Assembly: GCF_030409555.1 (NCBI RefSeq)
Contig: NZ_JAUFPU010000009.1
Span: forward strand, 170,190 to 234,189
Source: Chitinimonas viridis
GTDB taxonomy: Bacteria > Pseudomonadota > Gammaproteobacteria > Burkholderiales > Chitinimonadaceae
Length of the DNA stretch: 64,000 nucleotides
Direction of reading: 5' to 3'
Below are positions 44,374-55,185 of the stretch, piece by piece. Within the stretch, counting starts at the first letter, position 1. Each line of letters opens with the position of its first letter. The position numbers and the translations under genes were made by a program. Below the pieces are notes generated by a model. That model saw only the letters and a list, made by a program, of their open reading frames with translations, made no database searches and had not been told where the DNA came from.

Positions 44374-45576
44374 ATGCGCGTCTTGATGGTGTCCGATGTG
44401 TATTTCCCTCGGGTCAACGGGGTCTCCACCTCGATACAGACCTTTCGTGAGGCATTGGCTGTGCTGGATGTGCAGGTAGATCTGATCGCGCCGGCCTACC
44501 CCAATGAACTGGACGAACCTGGCGTATCGCGGGTGCCATCACGTTATCTGGCGTTTGATCCGGAAGACAGGATGATGCGGCGGGGGCTGATACGGCGCCT
44601 GCTACCGCAGTTGCAGGCAGCCCAATACGATCTGGTCCATATCCAGACACCCTTCATAGCCCATTACGCCGGTATGGCGCTGGCACGCCAGCTTGGAGTG
44701 CCGGTAGTAGCGACTTACCATACCTTTTTTGAAGAGTACCTGCACCACTATGCCCGCTTGCTGCCTGCCGTGTTAACGCGCGCCTTGGCCAGGCGATTTT
44801 CACGTAGCCAGTGCAATGCACTGGCAGGTGTCATTGCCCCCTCCAGCGCCATGCACGATGGCTTGCGGCGCTATGGCGTGACGGTGCCGATAGCCGTGAT
44901 ACCTACCGGTATACCCTTGCGGCAGTTTGCCGAGGGGGATGGCGCAGGCTTCAGGCAGCAACATGACATAGCGCCTGACCGTGAGCTGGCCTTGTTTGTA
45001 GGCAGGGTGGCGCACGAGAAGAATATCGACCTGCTGCTGGAAGTGGCAGCCAGGGCCCGGCTACAGCGCCCACGACTGCTGCTGCTGATCGCCGGGGAAG
45101 GGCCGGCACTGGCGCACCTGCAGGCTCGCGCCACCCAACTGGGGCTGGGAGAGCATGTGCGCTTTCTGGGCTATCTGGACCGGGCCAAGGCATTGCCAGA
45201 CTGCTATCGGGCGGCCGATGTGTTTGTCTTTGGTTCGACCACAGAAACCCAGGGCCTGGTACTGCTGGAGGCCATGGCCATGGGCGTGCCGGTACTGGGC
45301 ATTCCAGCCATGGGGGCGAGGGATATCTTGGGGCCGGGCATAGGGTGTGTCTGTACCAGCGACAATGCCGATGACTTTGCCGCCAAGCTGGTGGCGCTGT
45401 TGCAAGATCCGCAGAAACGACAGCAACTGGGCATGGCTGCCTGTGACTATGCGCAAGGCTGGAGCGCACCGGCGACGGCGGAGAGGTTGCTGGCGTTCTA
45501 TCGACAGACCGTGTTGCCACAAGCGAATGCGCTGCCCGACGGGGCAGTGCAACCCCAAACGGCCACAGGCCGCTAA
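44374..45576 (+). CDS. Family 4 glycosyltransferase
   Basis: Cytoplasmic or membrane-associated GT-B glycosyltransferase of 400 residues. N-terminal Rossmann half with MRVLMVSDVYFPRVNGVSTS; C-terminal half with LALFVGRVAHEKNIDLLLEV and the nucleotide-sugar site FGSTTETQGLVLLEAMAMGVPV, where E-x7-E retains both acidic residues. This resembles PimB/alpha-mannosyltransferases and UDP-glucose:diacylglycerol glucosyltransferases, so a glycolipid acceptor is plausible but not proven. AGAGG lies six bases before ATG. It stands alone after the cyclase gene, 99 bases downstream. Confidence 0.9.
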   Translation: MRVLMVSDVYFPRVNGVSTSIQTFREALAVLDVQVDLIAPAYPNELDEPGVSRVPSRYLAFDPEDRMMRRGLIRRLLPQLQAAQYDLVHIQTPFIAHYAGMALARQLGVPVVATYHTFFEEYLHHYARLLPAVLTRALARRFSRSQCNALAGVIAPSSAMHDGLRRYGVTVPIAVIPTGIPLRQFAEGDGAGFRQQHDIAPDRELALFVGRVAHEKNIDLLLEVAARARLQRPRLLLLIAGEGPALAHLQARATQLGLGEHVRFLGYLDRAKALPDCYRAADVFVFGSTTETQGLVLLEAMAMGVPVLGIPAMGARDILGPGIGCVCTSDNADDFAAKLVALLQDPQKRQQLGMAACDYAQGWSAPATAERLLAFYRQTVLPQANALPDGAVQPQTATGR

Positions 45577-45653
45577 TGACGCAGATGGATACTCAGCGCG
45601 TGTGATGAACTCAAGCAACTGAGAAGCGGCTGCTCGACCTTCCGCAATCGATA

Positions 45654-45674
45654 GCGCCAGGGTTTCCCTGGCGC
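45654..45674. terminator. Stem-loop between the glycosyltransferase and acnA genes
   Basis: Nine-base perfect stem GCGCCAGGG (45654-45662) / CCCTGGCGC (45666-45674) with a TTT loop, in the 238-base gap between two convergent genes. No T run on either side, so termination is only inferred from position. Nothing else recognisable lies in the gap. Confidence 0.5.
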
Positions 45675-45814
45675 CAGTACAGTCCGATCCCACCTCTCAA
45701 TGGCGTGGGCTCGCAACAGGTTTTCGCACCACTCTAGCGCCACTGCACCCTACTGCAAGGCGTCTCGCCGATGTACTCCCCCACCTGACTTGTACTCTCG
45801 CGTTGTGGCGATGT

Positions 45815-48514
45815 TCACCGGGCCATCAGTTCTCGCAGCACAAAGGGCAAGATGCCACCATGCTTGTAGTAGTCCACTTCTATCGGAGTATCGATGCGGC
45901 ATAGGACGCTGACTTCAAAGCGGCTGCCATCATGGCGGGTGACGCGCAGGCTCAGGTCCTGCTGCGGTCTGAGGGCCTCGTTCACACCCAAAATATCAAA
46001 GGTTTCGTCGCCCCTGATATTGAGCGATTCAGTACTATCACTGCCTTTGAACTGTAGCGGCAGTACGCCCATTCCTACCAGGTTGGAGCGATGGATACGC
46101 TCGAAGCTGCGCGCAACCACCGCCTTGATGCCAAGGAGTTGCGTACCTTTGGCGGCCCAGTCCCGGCTGGAGCCGGTACCATATTCTTCGCCAGCAAAGA
46201 CCACGGTGGGAGTGCCGCGGCGGATGTACTCCATCGCAGCATCAAACACGGTAGCCTGCACACCATCCAGCAGGGTGTAGCCGCCCTCTACACGGCTACC
46301 ATCATCCTTGGGCGGCAGCATCAGGTTCTTTACCCGCACATTGGCAAAGGTGCCCCTTATCATGATGTCGTGGTTGCCGCGCCGGCTGCCGTAACTGTTG
46401 AAGTCGGGCTTTTGCACGCCGTGCTCCAGCAGGTAACGGCCCGCTGGTGTGGTTTCCTTGAACGAGCCCGCAGGCGAGATATGGTCGGTGGTCACCGAAT
46501 CGCCAAGCAGCAGCAATGCGCGTGCGGCAACGATATTGCCTATCTGTCCCGTGCTCATGCTGAATTCGTCGAAGAACGGTGGGCGGGCGATATAGGTGGA
46601 GTCCGGCCAGGTATAGACCTGCCCTGTCGGTGCAGGAATAGCATTCCACAGGTCATGGTCGCGAGTGAAGTCGCCATAGAGCCGGCGGAAGGTTTCCGGG
46701 TTCATAGCATGGTGCATAAGCGCGGCGATCTCATCACTGCCAGGCCAGATATCCCGCAGGAACACGGGTTGGCCATCCTGGCCCAGACCCAGGGCTTCCG
46801 TCTCCATATCGATATTGACGCGGCCTGCCAGTGCAAAGGCCACCACCAAAGGGGGGCTGGCCAGGAAGTTGGCCTTGATATTGGGGTGTATGCGTGCCTC
46901 GAAATTGCGGTTGCCCGATAGTACGGCGGCTGCGATCAGGTCATGGTCGAGGATGGCTTCGTTGAACTCGGCAGCCAGATCACCCGCATTGCCTATGCAA
47001 GTAGTACAGCCATAGGCGGCCACATTGAAACCCAGGTGGTCCAGATAGGGCTGCAGGCCGGTTTCGTTCAGGTACTCAGTCACTACGCGCGAGCCTGGCC
47101 CGAAGCTGGTCTTGACCCTGGGGTGGACCTTGAGGCCCTTCTCTACCGCTTTCTTGGCCAGCAGGCCGGCGGCAAGCAGCACGCCAGGATTAGACGTATT
47201 GGTGCAACTGGTGATGGCTGCGATCAGTACGTCACCATGCCCCAGGTCGATGCCGTCCTTCTTGCTCGCTACCCGGCTGGCTAGGTTAGCGGCGGGCTTG
47301 TTGAAGCCATTTTCGGCCAGAGGTTTGCTGAACAGGTCGTTGAAGGTATTCGCCATATCAGGTAGCGCAATGCGATCCTGCGGGCGCTTGGGGCCAGCCA
47401 GGCTGGGGACAATGGTGCCAAGGTCCAGTGATAGCGTCTTGCTGTACTGGATATCGCCAGCACGCGGCATGCCGAAGAGCCCTTGTGCCCTGAAGTAGGC
47501 CTCAAATGCCTCGACCTCTGCATCATTACGACCTGTGCCCTTGAGGTAGGCCACGGTTTTTTCATCCACGGGAAAGAAACCCATGGTGGCGCCATACTCG
47601 GGCGCCATATTGCCTATGGTGGCCCTATCCACCACGCTTAGTGTGGCGGCGCCGTCACCAAAGAACTCCACGAACTTGCCGACGACCTTCTCGCGTCGCA
47701 GTATCTCGGTTACCGTCAACACCAGGTCGGTAGCGGTAATGCCGTCACGCAACTGGCCCTTGAGCTCTACGCCCACCACATCGGGAGTAAGAAAGTACAC
47801 CGGCTGCCCCAGCATGCCGGCCTCGGCTTCTATTCCTCCCACACCCCAGCCGACCACACCCACGCCATTGATCATGGTGGTATGGCTATCGGTACCCACC
47901 AGGGTGTCCGGGAAGGCCATGCCGTCGCGTATCTGCACACCACGGAACAGGTATTCCAGATTGACCTGATGGACGATACCAATGCCAGGAGGTACCACCT
48001 TGAACGTGTCAAATGCCTGCATGCCCCATTTCATGAACTGGTAGCGCTCGCTATTGCGCTGAAATTCAAGCTCCATGTTCAGGCGCAGGGCATCGGCGGA
48101 GCCGTAGTGATCTATCATCACGGAGTGATCGACCACCAGGTCTACCGGCACCAGCGGCTCTATGGTCTTGGGGTTCTTGCACAGCTTGGCGGCGACATTG
48201 CGCATGGCGGCCAGATCGGCCAGTAGCGGGACACCGGTAAAGTCCTGCAGCACAACGCGCGCCACCACAAAAGGAATCTCATCCACCCTAGGTGCCGATG
48301 CCCCCCAGTTGGCTAGCTGCCGAACATGTTCCTCAGCCACTTTCTTGCCGTCGCAATGGCGCAGTACCGCTTCGAGCACTAGCCTTATCGATACCGGCAG
48401 CTGGCTGATTGGCCCCACACCAGCAGCCTCCAGTGCTGGCAGGCTGTAATACTGCAACTGGGTGCCCGAGGAGAGTGTCAGTGACTTGAGGGTATTGTGA
48501 AGATTGTGGGGCAT
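45815..48514 (-). CDS. acnA: Aconitate hydratase A
   Basis: [4Fe-4S] aconitase interconverting citrate and isocitrate; 899 residues against 891 in E. coli AcnA. Cluster ligands are Cys near 436 ([12 protein letters not shown]) and in [11 protein letters not shown] (near 502 and 505). The C-terminal swivel domain carries [15 protein letters not shown]. AcnA-type enzymes are usually stress-induced and more stable to oxidation than AcnB. GGAGG seven bases before ATG supports the start. A LysR regulator gene follows upstream on the same strand, and acnB lies beyond it; acnA is probably transcribed alone or with the regulator. Confidence 0.96.
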   Translation of the reverse strand: MPHNLHNTLKSLTLSSGTQLQYYSLPALEAAGVGPISQLPVSIRLVLEAVLRHCDGKKVAEEHVRQLANWGASAPRVDEIPFVVARVVLQDFTGVPLLADLAAMRNVAAKLCKNPKTIEPLVPVDLVVDHSVMIDHYGSADALRLNMELEFQRNSERYQFMKWGMQAFDTFKVVPPGIGIVHQVNLEYLFRGVQIRDGMAFPDTLVGTDSHTTMINGVGVVGWGVGGIEAEAGMLGQPVYFLTPDVVGVELKGQLRDGITATDLVLTVTEILRREKVVGKFVEFFGDGAATLSVVDRATIGNMAPEYGATMGFFPVDEKTVAYLKGTGRNDAEVEAFEAYFRAQGLFGMPRAGDIQYSKTLSLDLGTIVPSLAGPKRPQDRIALPDMANTFNDLFSKPLAENGFNKPAANLASRVASKKDGIDLGHGDVLIAAITSCTNTSNPGVLLAAGLLAKKAVEKGLKVHPRVKTSFGPGSRVVTEYLNETGLQPYLDHLGFNVAAYGCTTCIGNAGDLAAEFNEAILDHDLIAAAVLSGNRNFEARIHPNIKANFLASPPLVVAFALAGRVNIDMETEALGLGQDGQPVFLRDIWPGSDEIAALMHHAMNPETFRRLYGDFTRDHDLWNAIPAPTGQVYTWPDSTYIARPPFFDEFSMSTGQIGNIVAARALLLLGDSVTTDHISPAGSFKETTPAGRYLLEHGVQKPDFNSYGSRRGNHDIMIRGTFANVRVKNLMLPPKDDGSRVEGGYTLLDGVQATVFDAAMEYIRRGTPTVVFAGEEYGTGSSRDWAAKGTQLLGIKAVVARSFERIHRSNLVGMGVLPLQFKGSDSTESLNIRGDETFDILGVNEALRPQQDLSLRVTRHDGSRFEVSVLCRIDTPIEVDYYKHGGILPFVLRELMAR

Positions 48515-48657
48515 GGTGCTTCCTCCGAACGGAATGCGGGTATTTCGATTAGGACTGGGCGGCAGTCTGGTGGTTCGTCAATCTCCTTATCTTCGACCAT
48601 GCCCGGCAGGATGCAAGCCATTGCGATGTGGGTGCTGAACATAGGCTGGCGGCTATA

Positions 48658-49548
48658 TCAGGCCAAGGTGGCTGCACGTCCCTCCAGCCATTGGCAAAAA
48701 GCAGTAATGGCGGGGTCGTTCATCATGGCGCGTGGGGCGATCCAGCAATAGCCCCGCACCGGTACGATAGGGCCACGCAAGGGGGCAATCAGTGTGCCGG
48801 CCTCGATTTCGGCCTGCATCATAGGTAAAGGACCCAGGGTGACGCCCAGGCCATCCATGGCCGCCTGCAGGGCCAGGTAGAAATGGTCGAATTGCTGGCT
48901 GGCGGCCGGTTTCAGATCAGGGACGCCGGCTAGCGTCAGCCAACGCTGCCAGGCCGTGGGACGGGTATCGGCATGCAGCAGCGTGTGGTGCATCAGGTCT
49001 GCGGGTTCGCGTATCGGGTGGCGCTCCAGCAAAGCAGGGTTGCACAAGGGGATCTCCCATTCATCTAGAAAGGGTTTGCTGATATAGCCTGGCCAATCGC
49101 CGGGCCCACGCCGTATGGCAAGGTCAAACGGCACATCCAGACGGCTGATGTCGCGGTCGCTGGTCATCAAGCGTAGCTCTACGTCAGGATGCTGGCGCTG
49201 GAAGTCGGTTAGCTGCGGCAGAAGCCAATGCATGGCCATGGTGGGGGTGGAATTGATCACCAGCCGGCGCTGGCGATTGGGCTGCATCAGCTGCGCCGTG
49301 GCATTGGCGATGATATCGAGGCCATCCTGCACCTGCACCAGATAGCGCCAGCCCACTTCAGACAGCTTGACGCGGCCGCCCACGCGTTCAAACAGCTTCA
49401 CCCCTAGCCATTCCTCCAATTGCTTTATCTGTTTGCTCACAGCACCATGGGTAACAAACAGTTCGTTGGCAGCAGCTGAAAAGCTTTCCAGTCTGGCTGC
49501 AGACTCAAAGGAGCGAAGGGCGTTGAGTGGGGGGAGGTTGGGCTTCAT
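48658..49548 (-). CDS. LysR-family transcriptional regulator, GcvA-like
   Basis: Regulator of 296 residues. The N-terminal winged HTH (about 1-65) reads LPPLNALRSFESAARLESFS then FVTHGAVSKQIKQLEEWLG, the GcvA/AmpR-type pattern, and the effector-binding domain follows. It lies between acnA (same strand, 143 bases downstream) and acnB (divergent), so either aconitase may be a target, and the palindrome at its start codon suggests autoregulation. Coinducer unknown; small carboxylates would be a reasonable guess. Confidence 0.9.
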   Translation of the reverse strand: MKPNLPPLNALRSFESAARLESFSAAANELFVTHGAVSKQIKQLEEWLGVKLFERVGGRVKLSEVGWRYLVQVQDGLDIIANATAQLMQPNRQRRLVINSTPTMAMHWLLPQLTDFQRQHPDVELRLMTSDRDISRLDVPFDLAIRRGPGDWPGYISKPFLDEWEIPLCNPALLERHPIREPADLMHHTLLHADTRPTAWQRWLTLAGVPDLKPAASQQFDHFYLALQAAMDGLGVTLGPLPMMQAEIEAGTLIAPLRGPIVPVRGYCWIAPRAMMNDPAITAFCQWLEGRAATLA

Positions 49549-49549
49549 G

Positions 49550-49568
49550 CTGTGATGTTAACTCACAG
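49550..49568. promoter_or_regulatory. LysR-box palindrome at the regulator start
   Basis: Arms CTGTGA and TCACAG are perfect inverted repeats around a seven-base centre (TGTTAAC), and contain the T-N11-A core of LysR sites (T49553 to A49565). It lies one base past the lysR ATG in the lysR/acnB divergent region. It resembles a CRP site (TGTGA-N6-TCACA) but the spacing is seven, so CRP binding is less likely. Confidence 0.5.
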
Positions 49569-49749
49569 TGTGTGTAGCAAATACTCGTTTGTGCCTTGTG
49601 CCGGTTGGGCGTAATCTTCGGCCATTCGCAAAAACCGCCTCGCCGACATGGGAATGATCCCGGCAGCCAGGCGGTATAAGCCGGATCTGTGGCTGCAAGC
49701 AGCCACGCCGCTTCCCAAAAATCGCAACCGCAAGCAAAGGTTCCCCATC

Positions 49750-52338
49750 ATGCTAGAAGCCTACCGCCAGCACGTCGCCGAACGCGCCTCCCTGGGCATT
49801 CCGCCGCTCCCGCTCACCGCCCAACAGGTGGCCGACCTGGTCGAGCTGCTGAAGAACCCGCCGGCCGGCGAGGAAACCACCCTGGTTGATCTGATCACCC
49901 ACCGTGTTCCGCCGGGTGTGGACGATGCTGCCAAGGTCAAGGCCTCCTTTCTGGCTGCCGTGGCTGAAGGCAGCGTGAAGTCGCCGCTGGTTGACCGCGC
50001 GCTGGCGACCAAGCTGCTGGGTACCATGCTGGGCGGCTATAACGTCAAGCCTATGGTCGATCTGCTGGCTGACGCTGAAGTGGGCGGTATCGCTGCTGAT
50101 GGCCTGAAGAAGACCCTGCTGGTGTTTGACTATTTCCATGACGTGAAAGCACTGGCCGATAGCGGCAATGCCAACGCCAAGGCAGTGTTGCAGAGCTGGG
50201 CTGATGGCGAGTGGTTCAAGAGCCGCCCAGAGGTGGCCGAAAAGATCACCGTGACCGTGTTCAAGGTGACGGGTGAGACCAATACTGACGATCTGTCTCC
50301 TGCACCGGATGCCTGGTCGCGCCCGGATATTCCGTTGCACTACCTGGCCATGCTCAAGAACGCCCGCCCCGGCATCACCCCGGAAGAAGACGGCAAGCGC
50401 GGCCCCATGCAGTTCATTGAAGACCTGAAGAAAAAAGGCCATCTGGTCGCCTATGTGGGCGATGTGGTGGGTACCGGGTCCAGCCGCAAGTCCGCCACCA
50501 ACTCGGTGGTCTGGGCGACCGGCCAGGACATCCCCTTTGTGCCGAACAAGCGTTTTGGTGGCGTGACCCTGGGCGGCAAGATCGCCCCCATCTTCTTCAA
50601 TACCCAGGAAGACTCCGGCTCCTTGCCTATTGAAGTGGACGTGTCCACATTGGAAATGGGCGATGTGATCGACATCTATCCCTACGCTGGCAAGATCGAG
50701 AAGAACGGCGCTACCGTGGCCGAGTTCAAGCTCAAGAGCGATGTGATCCTGGATGAAGTACGTGCCGGTGGCCGTATCAACCTGATCATCGGTCGCGGCC
50801 TGACCGCCAAAGCACGAGAAGCACTGGGCCTGCCGGTCAGCACCGAGTTCCGCCTGCCCAAGGCGCCGGTGGATAGTGGCAAGGGTTATTCGCTGGCCCA
50901 AAAGATGGTGGGTCGTGCTTGTGGTTTGCCGGAAGGCCAGGGCGTGCGCCCGGGTACTTATTGCGAGCCCAAGATGACCACCGTGGGTTCGCAGGACACC
51001 ACGGGCCCGATGACCCGCGACGAGTTGAAGGATCTGGCTTGCCTGGGTTTCAGCGCCGATATGGTGATGCAGTCGTTCTGCCATACCGCGGCTTATCCCA
51101 AGCCCGTGGATGTGAAGATGCACAAGGAGCTGCCGGCCTTTATCAGCACCCGTGGTGGTGTTGCCCTGCGCCCCGGCGATGGCGTGATTCACTCCTGGCT
51201 GAACCGTCTGCTGCTGCCTGATACCGTAGGCACCGGTGGCGACTCGCACACCCGTTTCCCTATTGGTATTTCCTTCCCCGCAGGTTCCGGCCTGGTCGCC
51301 TTTGCGGCGGCTACTGGCGTGATGCCGCTGGACATGCCCGAGTCGGTGCTGGTGCGTTTCAAGGGCGAGATGCAGCCCGGTGTCACCCTGCGTGATCTGG
51401 TCAATGCCATTCCGCTGTATGCCATCAAGGCTGGTCTGCTGACGGTAGCCAAGGCAGGCAAGAAGAACGTGTTCTCCGGCCGCATCCTGGAAATCGAGGG
51501 TTTGCCTGATCTGAAGGTCGAGCAGGCATTCGAATTGTCCGATGCCTCGGCAGAGCGCTCTGCTGCTGGCTGTACCGTGCATCTGGACAAGGCGCCGATC
51601 ATTGAATACATGACGTCGAACATCACGCTCATGAAGAACATGATCGCTAACGGCTATGCCGATGCCCGTACCCTGGAGCGTCGCATCAAGGCCATGGAGG
51701 CATGGATTGCCAAGCCTGAGCTGCTCAAGGGCGATGCCGATGCCGAATACGCTGCCGTGATCGAGATCGATCTGGCCGATATCCACGAGCCTATCGTGGC
51801 CTGCCCGAACGACCCGGATGACGTGAAGACGCTGACCGAAGTGGCAGGCGCTACCATTGATGAAGTGTTCATCGGTTCGTGCATGACCAATATCGGCCAC
51901 TTCCGCGCCGCTTCCAAGCTGCTGGAAGGCAAGCGCGACATCCCCGTCAAGCTGTGGGTGGCTCCACCTACCAAGATGGATGCCGAGGAACTGACCAAGG
52001 AAGGCCACTACGGCACCTTTGGCACTGCCGGCGCGCGCATGGAAATGCCAGGCTGCTCCTTGTGCATGGGTAACCAGGCTCAGGTGAAGGAAGGCGCCAC
52101 CGTGATGTCTACCTCCACCCGTAACTTCCCCAACCGCTTGGGCAAGAACTCCAATGTCTACCTGGGTTCGGCCGAGCTGGCCGCCATCTGCTCCAAGCTG
52201 GGTCGTATTCCGACCAAGGAAGAGTACATGGCCGATATGGGCGTGCTGAGTGCCAAGTCCGGTGAAATCTACAAGTACATGAATTTCAACGAGATCAAGG
52301 ATTATCAGGACGTGGCCGACACGGTTGCAGTCAAATAA
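49750..52338 (+). CDS. acnB: Aconitate hydratase B / 2-methylisocitrate dehydratase
   Basis: Bifunctional aconitase of 862 residues (E. coli AcnB 865), the main TCA-cycle enzyme in growing cells. The N-terminal HEAT-like domain (about 1-160) is diagnostic of AcnB, followed by a swivel domain and the catalytic core with Cys ligands near 710 ([11 protein letters not shown]) and 767-772 (GCSLCMGNQ). The ATG at 49750 gives the normal AcnB opening [21 protein letters not shown] lies about nine bases upstream. The frame extends to 49648 without family support. Divergent from the LysR gene and followed by a very strong terminator. Confidence 0.97.
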   Translation: MLEAYRQHVAERASLGIPPLPLTAQQVADLVELLKNPPAGEETTLVDLITHRVPPGVDDAAKVKASFLAAVAEGSVKSPLVDRALATKLLGTMLGGYNVKPMVDLLADAEVGGIAADGLKKTLLVFDYFHDVKALADSGNANAKAVLQSWADGEWFKSRPEVAEKITVTVFKVTGETNTDDLSPAPDAWSRPDIPLHYLAMLKNARPGITPEEDGKRGPMQFIEDLKKKGHLVAYVGDVVGTGSSRKSATNSVVWATGQDIPFVPNKRFGGVTLGGKIAPIFFNTQEDSGSLPIEVDVSTLEMGDVIDIYPYAGKIEKNGATVAEFKLKSDVILDEVRAGGRINLIIGRGLTAKAREALGLPVSTEFRLPKAPVDSGKGYSLAQKMVGRACGLPEGQGVRPGTYCEPKMTTVGSQDTTGPMTRDELKDLACLGFSADMVMQSFCHTAAYPKPVDVKMHKELPAFISTRGGVALRPGDGVIHSWLNRLLLPDTVGTGGDSHTRFPIGISFPAGSGLVAFAAATGVMPLDMPESVLVRFKGEMQPGVTLRDLVNAIPLYAIKAGLLTVAKAGKKNVFSGRILEIEGLPDLKVEQAFELSDASAERSAAGCTVHLDKAPIIEYMTSNITLMKNMIANGYADARTLERRIKAMEAWIAKPELLKGDADAEYAAVIEIDLADIHEPIVACPNDPDDVKTLTEVAGATIDEVFIGSCMTNIGHFRAASKLLEGKRDIPVKLWVAPPTKMDAEELTKEGHYGTFGTAGARMEMPGCSLCMGNQAQVKEGATVMSTSTRNFPNRLGKNSNVYLGSAELAAICSKLGRIPTKEEYMADMGVLSAKSGEIYKYMNFNEIKDYQDVADTVAVK

Positions 52339-52354
52339 TCACTGCGAGTGCTGC

Positions 52355-52394
52355 AAACAAACAGCCCATCGGAAACGATGGGCTGTTTGTTTTC
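52355..52394 (+). terminator. Strong terminator of acnB
   Basis: A perfect 17-base stem (52355-52371 with 52376-52392) closed by a GAAA tetraloop, followed by TTT. The outer arms are A-rich upstream and T-rich downstream, so the hairpin works as a rho-independent terminator. Confidence 0.95.
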
Positions 52395-52450
52395 ATGGGC
52401 TAGGCAAGATGGGGGCCGTCAATGATTGATCAACTCCACCCCTTGCTACT

Positions 52451-52474
52451 GAGGATGGGTTTACACCCATCCTC
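52451..52474 (-). terminator. Stem-loop after the M28 aminopeptidase gene
   Basis: Perfect ten-base stem GAGGATGGGT (52451-52460) / ACCCATCCTC (52465-52474), loop of four, nine bases past the peptidase stop on the minus strand. No T run follows, so it is a weak or rho-assisted terminator. Confidence 0.6.
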
Positions 52475-52483
52475 CTTGCTCAC

Positions 52484-54028
52484 TTACTTTCCTGATGCCT
52501 GCTTGATCGTCAGCGTGTAGCTGGCGTCGCGGTAGCCATCCACCATCAGGTAGACGTCGCCACTGTAGCCTACCGGGCTGCTGCAGCTTTCCTCGCTGTC
52601 ACCACGATAAGGGCGGCAGTCCCATTCCATCTTGGTGGGGGCGCTACCGGCACGCAGGTAGATATCCGCATCACCCTGGCCGGTGAGCTGGGCGGTCAGC
52701 CTGGCGCCTGCGGTAAGGCGGTAAGGGCCGTAGGCCAGGTTTTGGCCTTGCTTCAGCGAGCCGGTCTGGGTCTCAGTCTGGCCGCCGCCGTTGCCTGGGC
52801 CGCTGGCGTCGCTACCCAGCTCTACGGCGTAGGCGGTGGCGAGTTGGGCGAACTTGAGCGCGTGCTGTGCTTGGCTACCCATGTTCTCGAAAGTGTCTTC
52901 CGCGGTATGGATGCGTTTGTTCATGCCGCTGAAGCTGGCTTCAAATGGCATGGAGGCCGGATAGCCTTGGCCAGTCCAGGAGGCGTGGTCCGAACAGCCA
53001 TAGCCACATTTGTCCTGGCCTACCTTCAAGGTGGGCAGGTAGGTCTTGATCAGGTCTGCCAGGAAGGTGTTTTGTGCGGCGTCGGTGTAGTCGGTGTAGA
53101 GGTAGATGTCGCTATCTGAGCCCTTGTAGTTGGTCATGTCCAGCTGCATGACGCCCACCACATTGGTGTTTTGGGACTTGAAGCGCTGGGCGATATCCTT
53201 GGAGCCGCGCAGGCCGCCTTCTTCGGCGGCATAGCCGATGAACTTGATGGTGCGGTCGGGCTTGTAGCCCTGGGCGATCAGGACGCGCAGGGCTTCGGTC
53301 ATGCTGGCGATACCTGATGCGTCATCATCAGCGCCGGGGGCGCGGGTGTCCTCGCCCATGGTGCCCTTGTGGATCGAGTCGAGGTGGCCGCCGATGACGA
53401 TGACTTCGGACGGCTTGGTCTGGCCCTTGATGGTGATCATGACAGACTTCTGCGGGTAGTCTGCATGCGTGATCTGCTCGGCGACGATGTCGTTACGGCC
53501 CTTTGCCAGGCTTTGCCAGTGCTTGAGCAGCCAGTCGGATGCGGCGACGCCATGACGGCTCTTGAAGTGGCGGTTGGTGAAGGCCGACAGTGTGACGATG
53601 GTGCTGGCGATATGGCTTTCCTGCAGCATGGGCAGCAGGGGCTGGACCTGGGCTTGATTGTCGATGGCGTAGCTGGGGCGGGTGATGGCGGCTGGTTGTA
53701 CTGGTTGCAAGGCGCGCAGTGCGTCAGCGTAGCTATTGTGGGCGATGAAGCCACCGCAGCGGTGCAGTTCCTCGTGCACGGCTTCGGACAGCGAGTGCAG
53801 GCTGGACTCCTCGACTTCGACAACGTGTACCTGCTCGGCAAACAGGCCTTGATCGCCACGGCCGGCTGAGATGGTGCGTGATTGCTTGGCGATGCTTTGT
53901 GGGGCCACGCGCTGCAATTGGGCGTAGGCGTCGTCGCCTACGGTGATCCAGATCTTCTTGGCGGGGGCGGCTTGGGCGGTGTTGAGAAATGCTAAGGTCA
54001 GCAGGGATGCGAGCAAGGTGTGACGCAC
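52484..54028 (-). CDS. Secreted M28 zinc aminopeptidase with PPC domain
   Basis: Extracellular leucyl-type aminopeptidase of 514 residues, related to the Vibrio proteolyticus enzyme. After a signal peptide (MRHTLLASLLTLAFLNTAQA) and a propeptide, the di-zinc site is seen in IGGHLDSIHKG, GADDDASGIA, AAEEGGLRGS and CSDHASW. The last about 90 residues are a bacterial pre-peptidase C-terminal (PPC) domain, usually cut off during secretion. The start is uncertain: GTG 54028 has GGAG six bases upstream and gives a tidy signal peptide; ATG 54040 precedes that ribosome site and has none. Fits a proteolytic lifestyle with the S9 peptidase. Confidence 0.92.
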   Translation of the reverse strand: MRHTLLASLLTLAFLNTAQAAPAKKIWITVGDDAYAQLQRVAPQSIAKQSRTISAGRGDQGLFAEQVHVVEVEESSLHSLSEAVHEELHRCGGFIAHNSYADALRALQPVQPAAITRPSYAIDNQAQVQPLLPMLQESHIASTIVTLSAFTNRHFKSRHGVAASDWLLKHWQSLAKGRNDIVAEQITHADYPQKSVMITIKGQTKPSEVIVIGGHLDSIHKGTMGEDTRAPGADDDASGIASMTEALRVLIAQGYKPDRTIKFIGYAAEEGGLRGSKDIAQRFKSQNTNVVGVMQLDMTNYKGSDSDIYLYTDYTDAAQNTFLADLIKTYLPTLKVGQDKCGYGCSDHASWTGQGYPASMPFEASFSGMNKRIHTAEDTFENMGSQAQHALKFAQLATAYAVELGSDASGPGNGGGQTETQTGSLKQGQNLAYGPYRLTAGARLTAQLTGQGDADIYLRAGSAPTKMEWDCRPYRGDSEESCSSPVGYSGDVYLMVDGYRDASYTLTIKQASGK

Positions 54029-54124
54029 GGGGTTCTCCATCTGTATTTTGGGTCCACTGTCGGGGCGCAAAGGGGTTTGCGTGGACGAGGAGACTATCAT
54101 GACAAATGAATAACCGCACTTAAG

Positions 54125-54155
54125 CCAGCCTTAGCGCTTGGTTAAGCAAGGCTGG
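54125..54155 (-). terminator. Stem-loop downstream of the EamA transporter gene
   Basis: Arms CCAGCCTT (54125-54132) and AAGGCTGG (54148-54155) with an inner stem GCTT/AAGC. It lies 78 bases past the transporter stop on the minus strand. No clear T run; called terminator only by position. Confidence 0.35.
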
Positions 54156-54232
54156 TGTGTGGTGGGTGGGATACGATATCCGGCCTTGAATAGTGCGTTT
54201 GCATGGATTTTGTTGTTGTTTGAATGATTATG

Positions 54233-55126
54233 TCATATTGCCTTGTGGTGTGCGGCCCAGAATGCTGACAGGACGATAAGGGCGCCGCCTAGCCAGGCGA
54301 TGGGGCTGAGTGTTTCGCCCAGCCAGAGGACGGCAAACAGGGCACCGAAGACGGGCTCGCTGCCGGTGAGGAGGCTTACCCGTGTGGGGGAGCTGTGGCG
54401 CAAGGCCCAGTTCTGGGCGAAGAAGGCAAAGATGGTGCAGCCCAGTACCAGGTAAGCCGTTGCCAGCCAGAAGCCAGGATGCGCAGGCAGGGCCGGTAGG
54501 CCTTGTGGGCTTAACCAAGCCAAGAGCAGGCTGCCACAGCCTATGACCCCTGCCTGCACTGCGGTCAGTGCCAGTGGGGCGACCTGGCGGCCCTGGGTGA
54601 GCTTGCTGGTGAGGCAGACCGTTATGGCGCGCAGCAGGGCTGCACCCAGCATCAATAGATCGCCCAGGCCGAAGCGGGCCTCCAGACCTCCGCTCAGCAG
54701 CAAGGCACCCAGCAGGGAAACACCGGCGAAGACAAAAGCCGGTGTTGCTGGCCGGCGGCGCAGCAGCCACCACTCCACGAAGGGTGTCATGACGATGCAC
54801 AGGCTGATCAGGAAGGCGGCATTGGCGGCCTGGGTCATGGCGACGCCGAAGGTCTCGCAGATAAAGATACCCAGCATCAGGGCGCCCAGTGGCAAGCCGG
54901 CCAGCAGCGCATCGCGGCGGGCTGGTGTGCTGATGTTCAACAGCGTGGGGGCCAGCAGGGCAAAGGTCAGCAGGAAGCGTATGGCCAGGAAGCCCAGTAC
55001 CGGATAGTAGGCGAGGGCGCCTTTGGCTATGCCATAGCTGGTACCCCAGACCATGGCGACCAGAAGCAAGAGGAGATCGGACAGACGCAGCAATCCGGCG
55101 GGCTGGGGAAGGGTAAGTGAGGACAT
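54233..55126 (-). CDS. DMT-superfamily transporter (EamA family)
   Basis: Inner-membrane exporter-like protein of 297 residues with ten hydrophobic helices in two EamA repeats (about 10-140 and 150-290). Typical motifs are LLLVAMVWGTSYGIAK in helix 1 and ALRHSSPTRVSLLTGSEPVF with GALFAVLWLGE in the second repeat. Substrates in this family include amino acids and metabolites; none can be read here. ATG 55126 gives the usual short N-terminus. It is divergent from a LysR gene with a LysR-type dyad between them, so it is the probable target. Confidence 0.88.
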   Translation of the reverse strand: MSSLTLPQPAGLLRLSDLLLLLVAMVWGTSYGIAKGALAYYPVLGFLAIRFLLTFALLAPTLLNISTPARRDALLAGLPLGALMLGIFICETFGVAMTQAANAAFLISLCIVMTPFVEWWLLRRRPATPAFVFAGVSLLGALLLSGGLEARFGLGDLLMLGAALLRAITVCLTSKLTQGRQVAPLALTAVQAGVIGCGSLLLAWLSPQGLPALPAHPGFWLATAYLVLGCTIFAFFAQNWALRHSSPTRVSLLTGSEPVFGALFAVLWLGETLSPIAWLGGALIVLSAFWAAHHKAI

Positions 55127-55153
55127 GGCGTCAGCCTGGAGAGAGTGATGCCG

Positions 55154-55185
55154 GATTATCAATTTATCCGATTGAGATGATAATC
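55154..55185. promoter_or_regulatory. Nested LysR operators between eamA and lysR
   Basis: An outer inverted repeat GATTATCA (55154-55161) / TGATAATC (55178-55185) encloses a perfect inner one, TCAAT-N7-ATTGA (55159-55175), which has the T-N11-A form of LysR sites. They lie in the 87-base divergent region, 28 bases before the lysR ATG and 27 bases before the transporter ATG. A single regulator could serve both promoters. Confidence 0.65.

Noticed and set aside
49551..49567. CRP site (TGTGA...TCACA)
   Set aside because: Spacer is seven rather than six, and the LysR T-N11-A core fits as well.
49753..52008. Open frame of 751 codons antisense to acnB
   Set aside because: Shadow of codon bias in acnB on the opposite strand; no family motifs, and acnB is certain.
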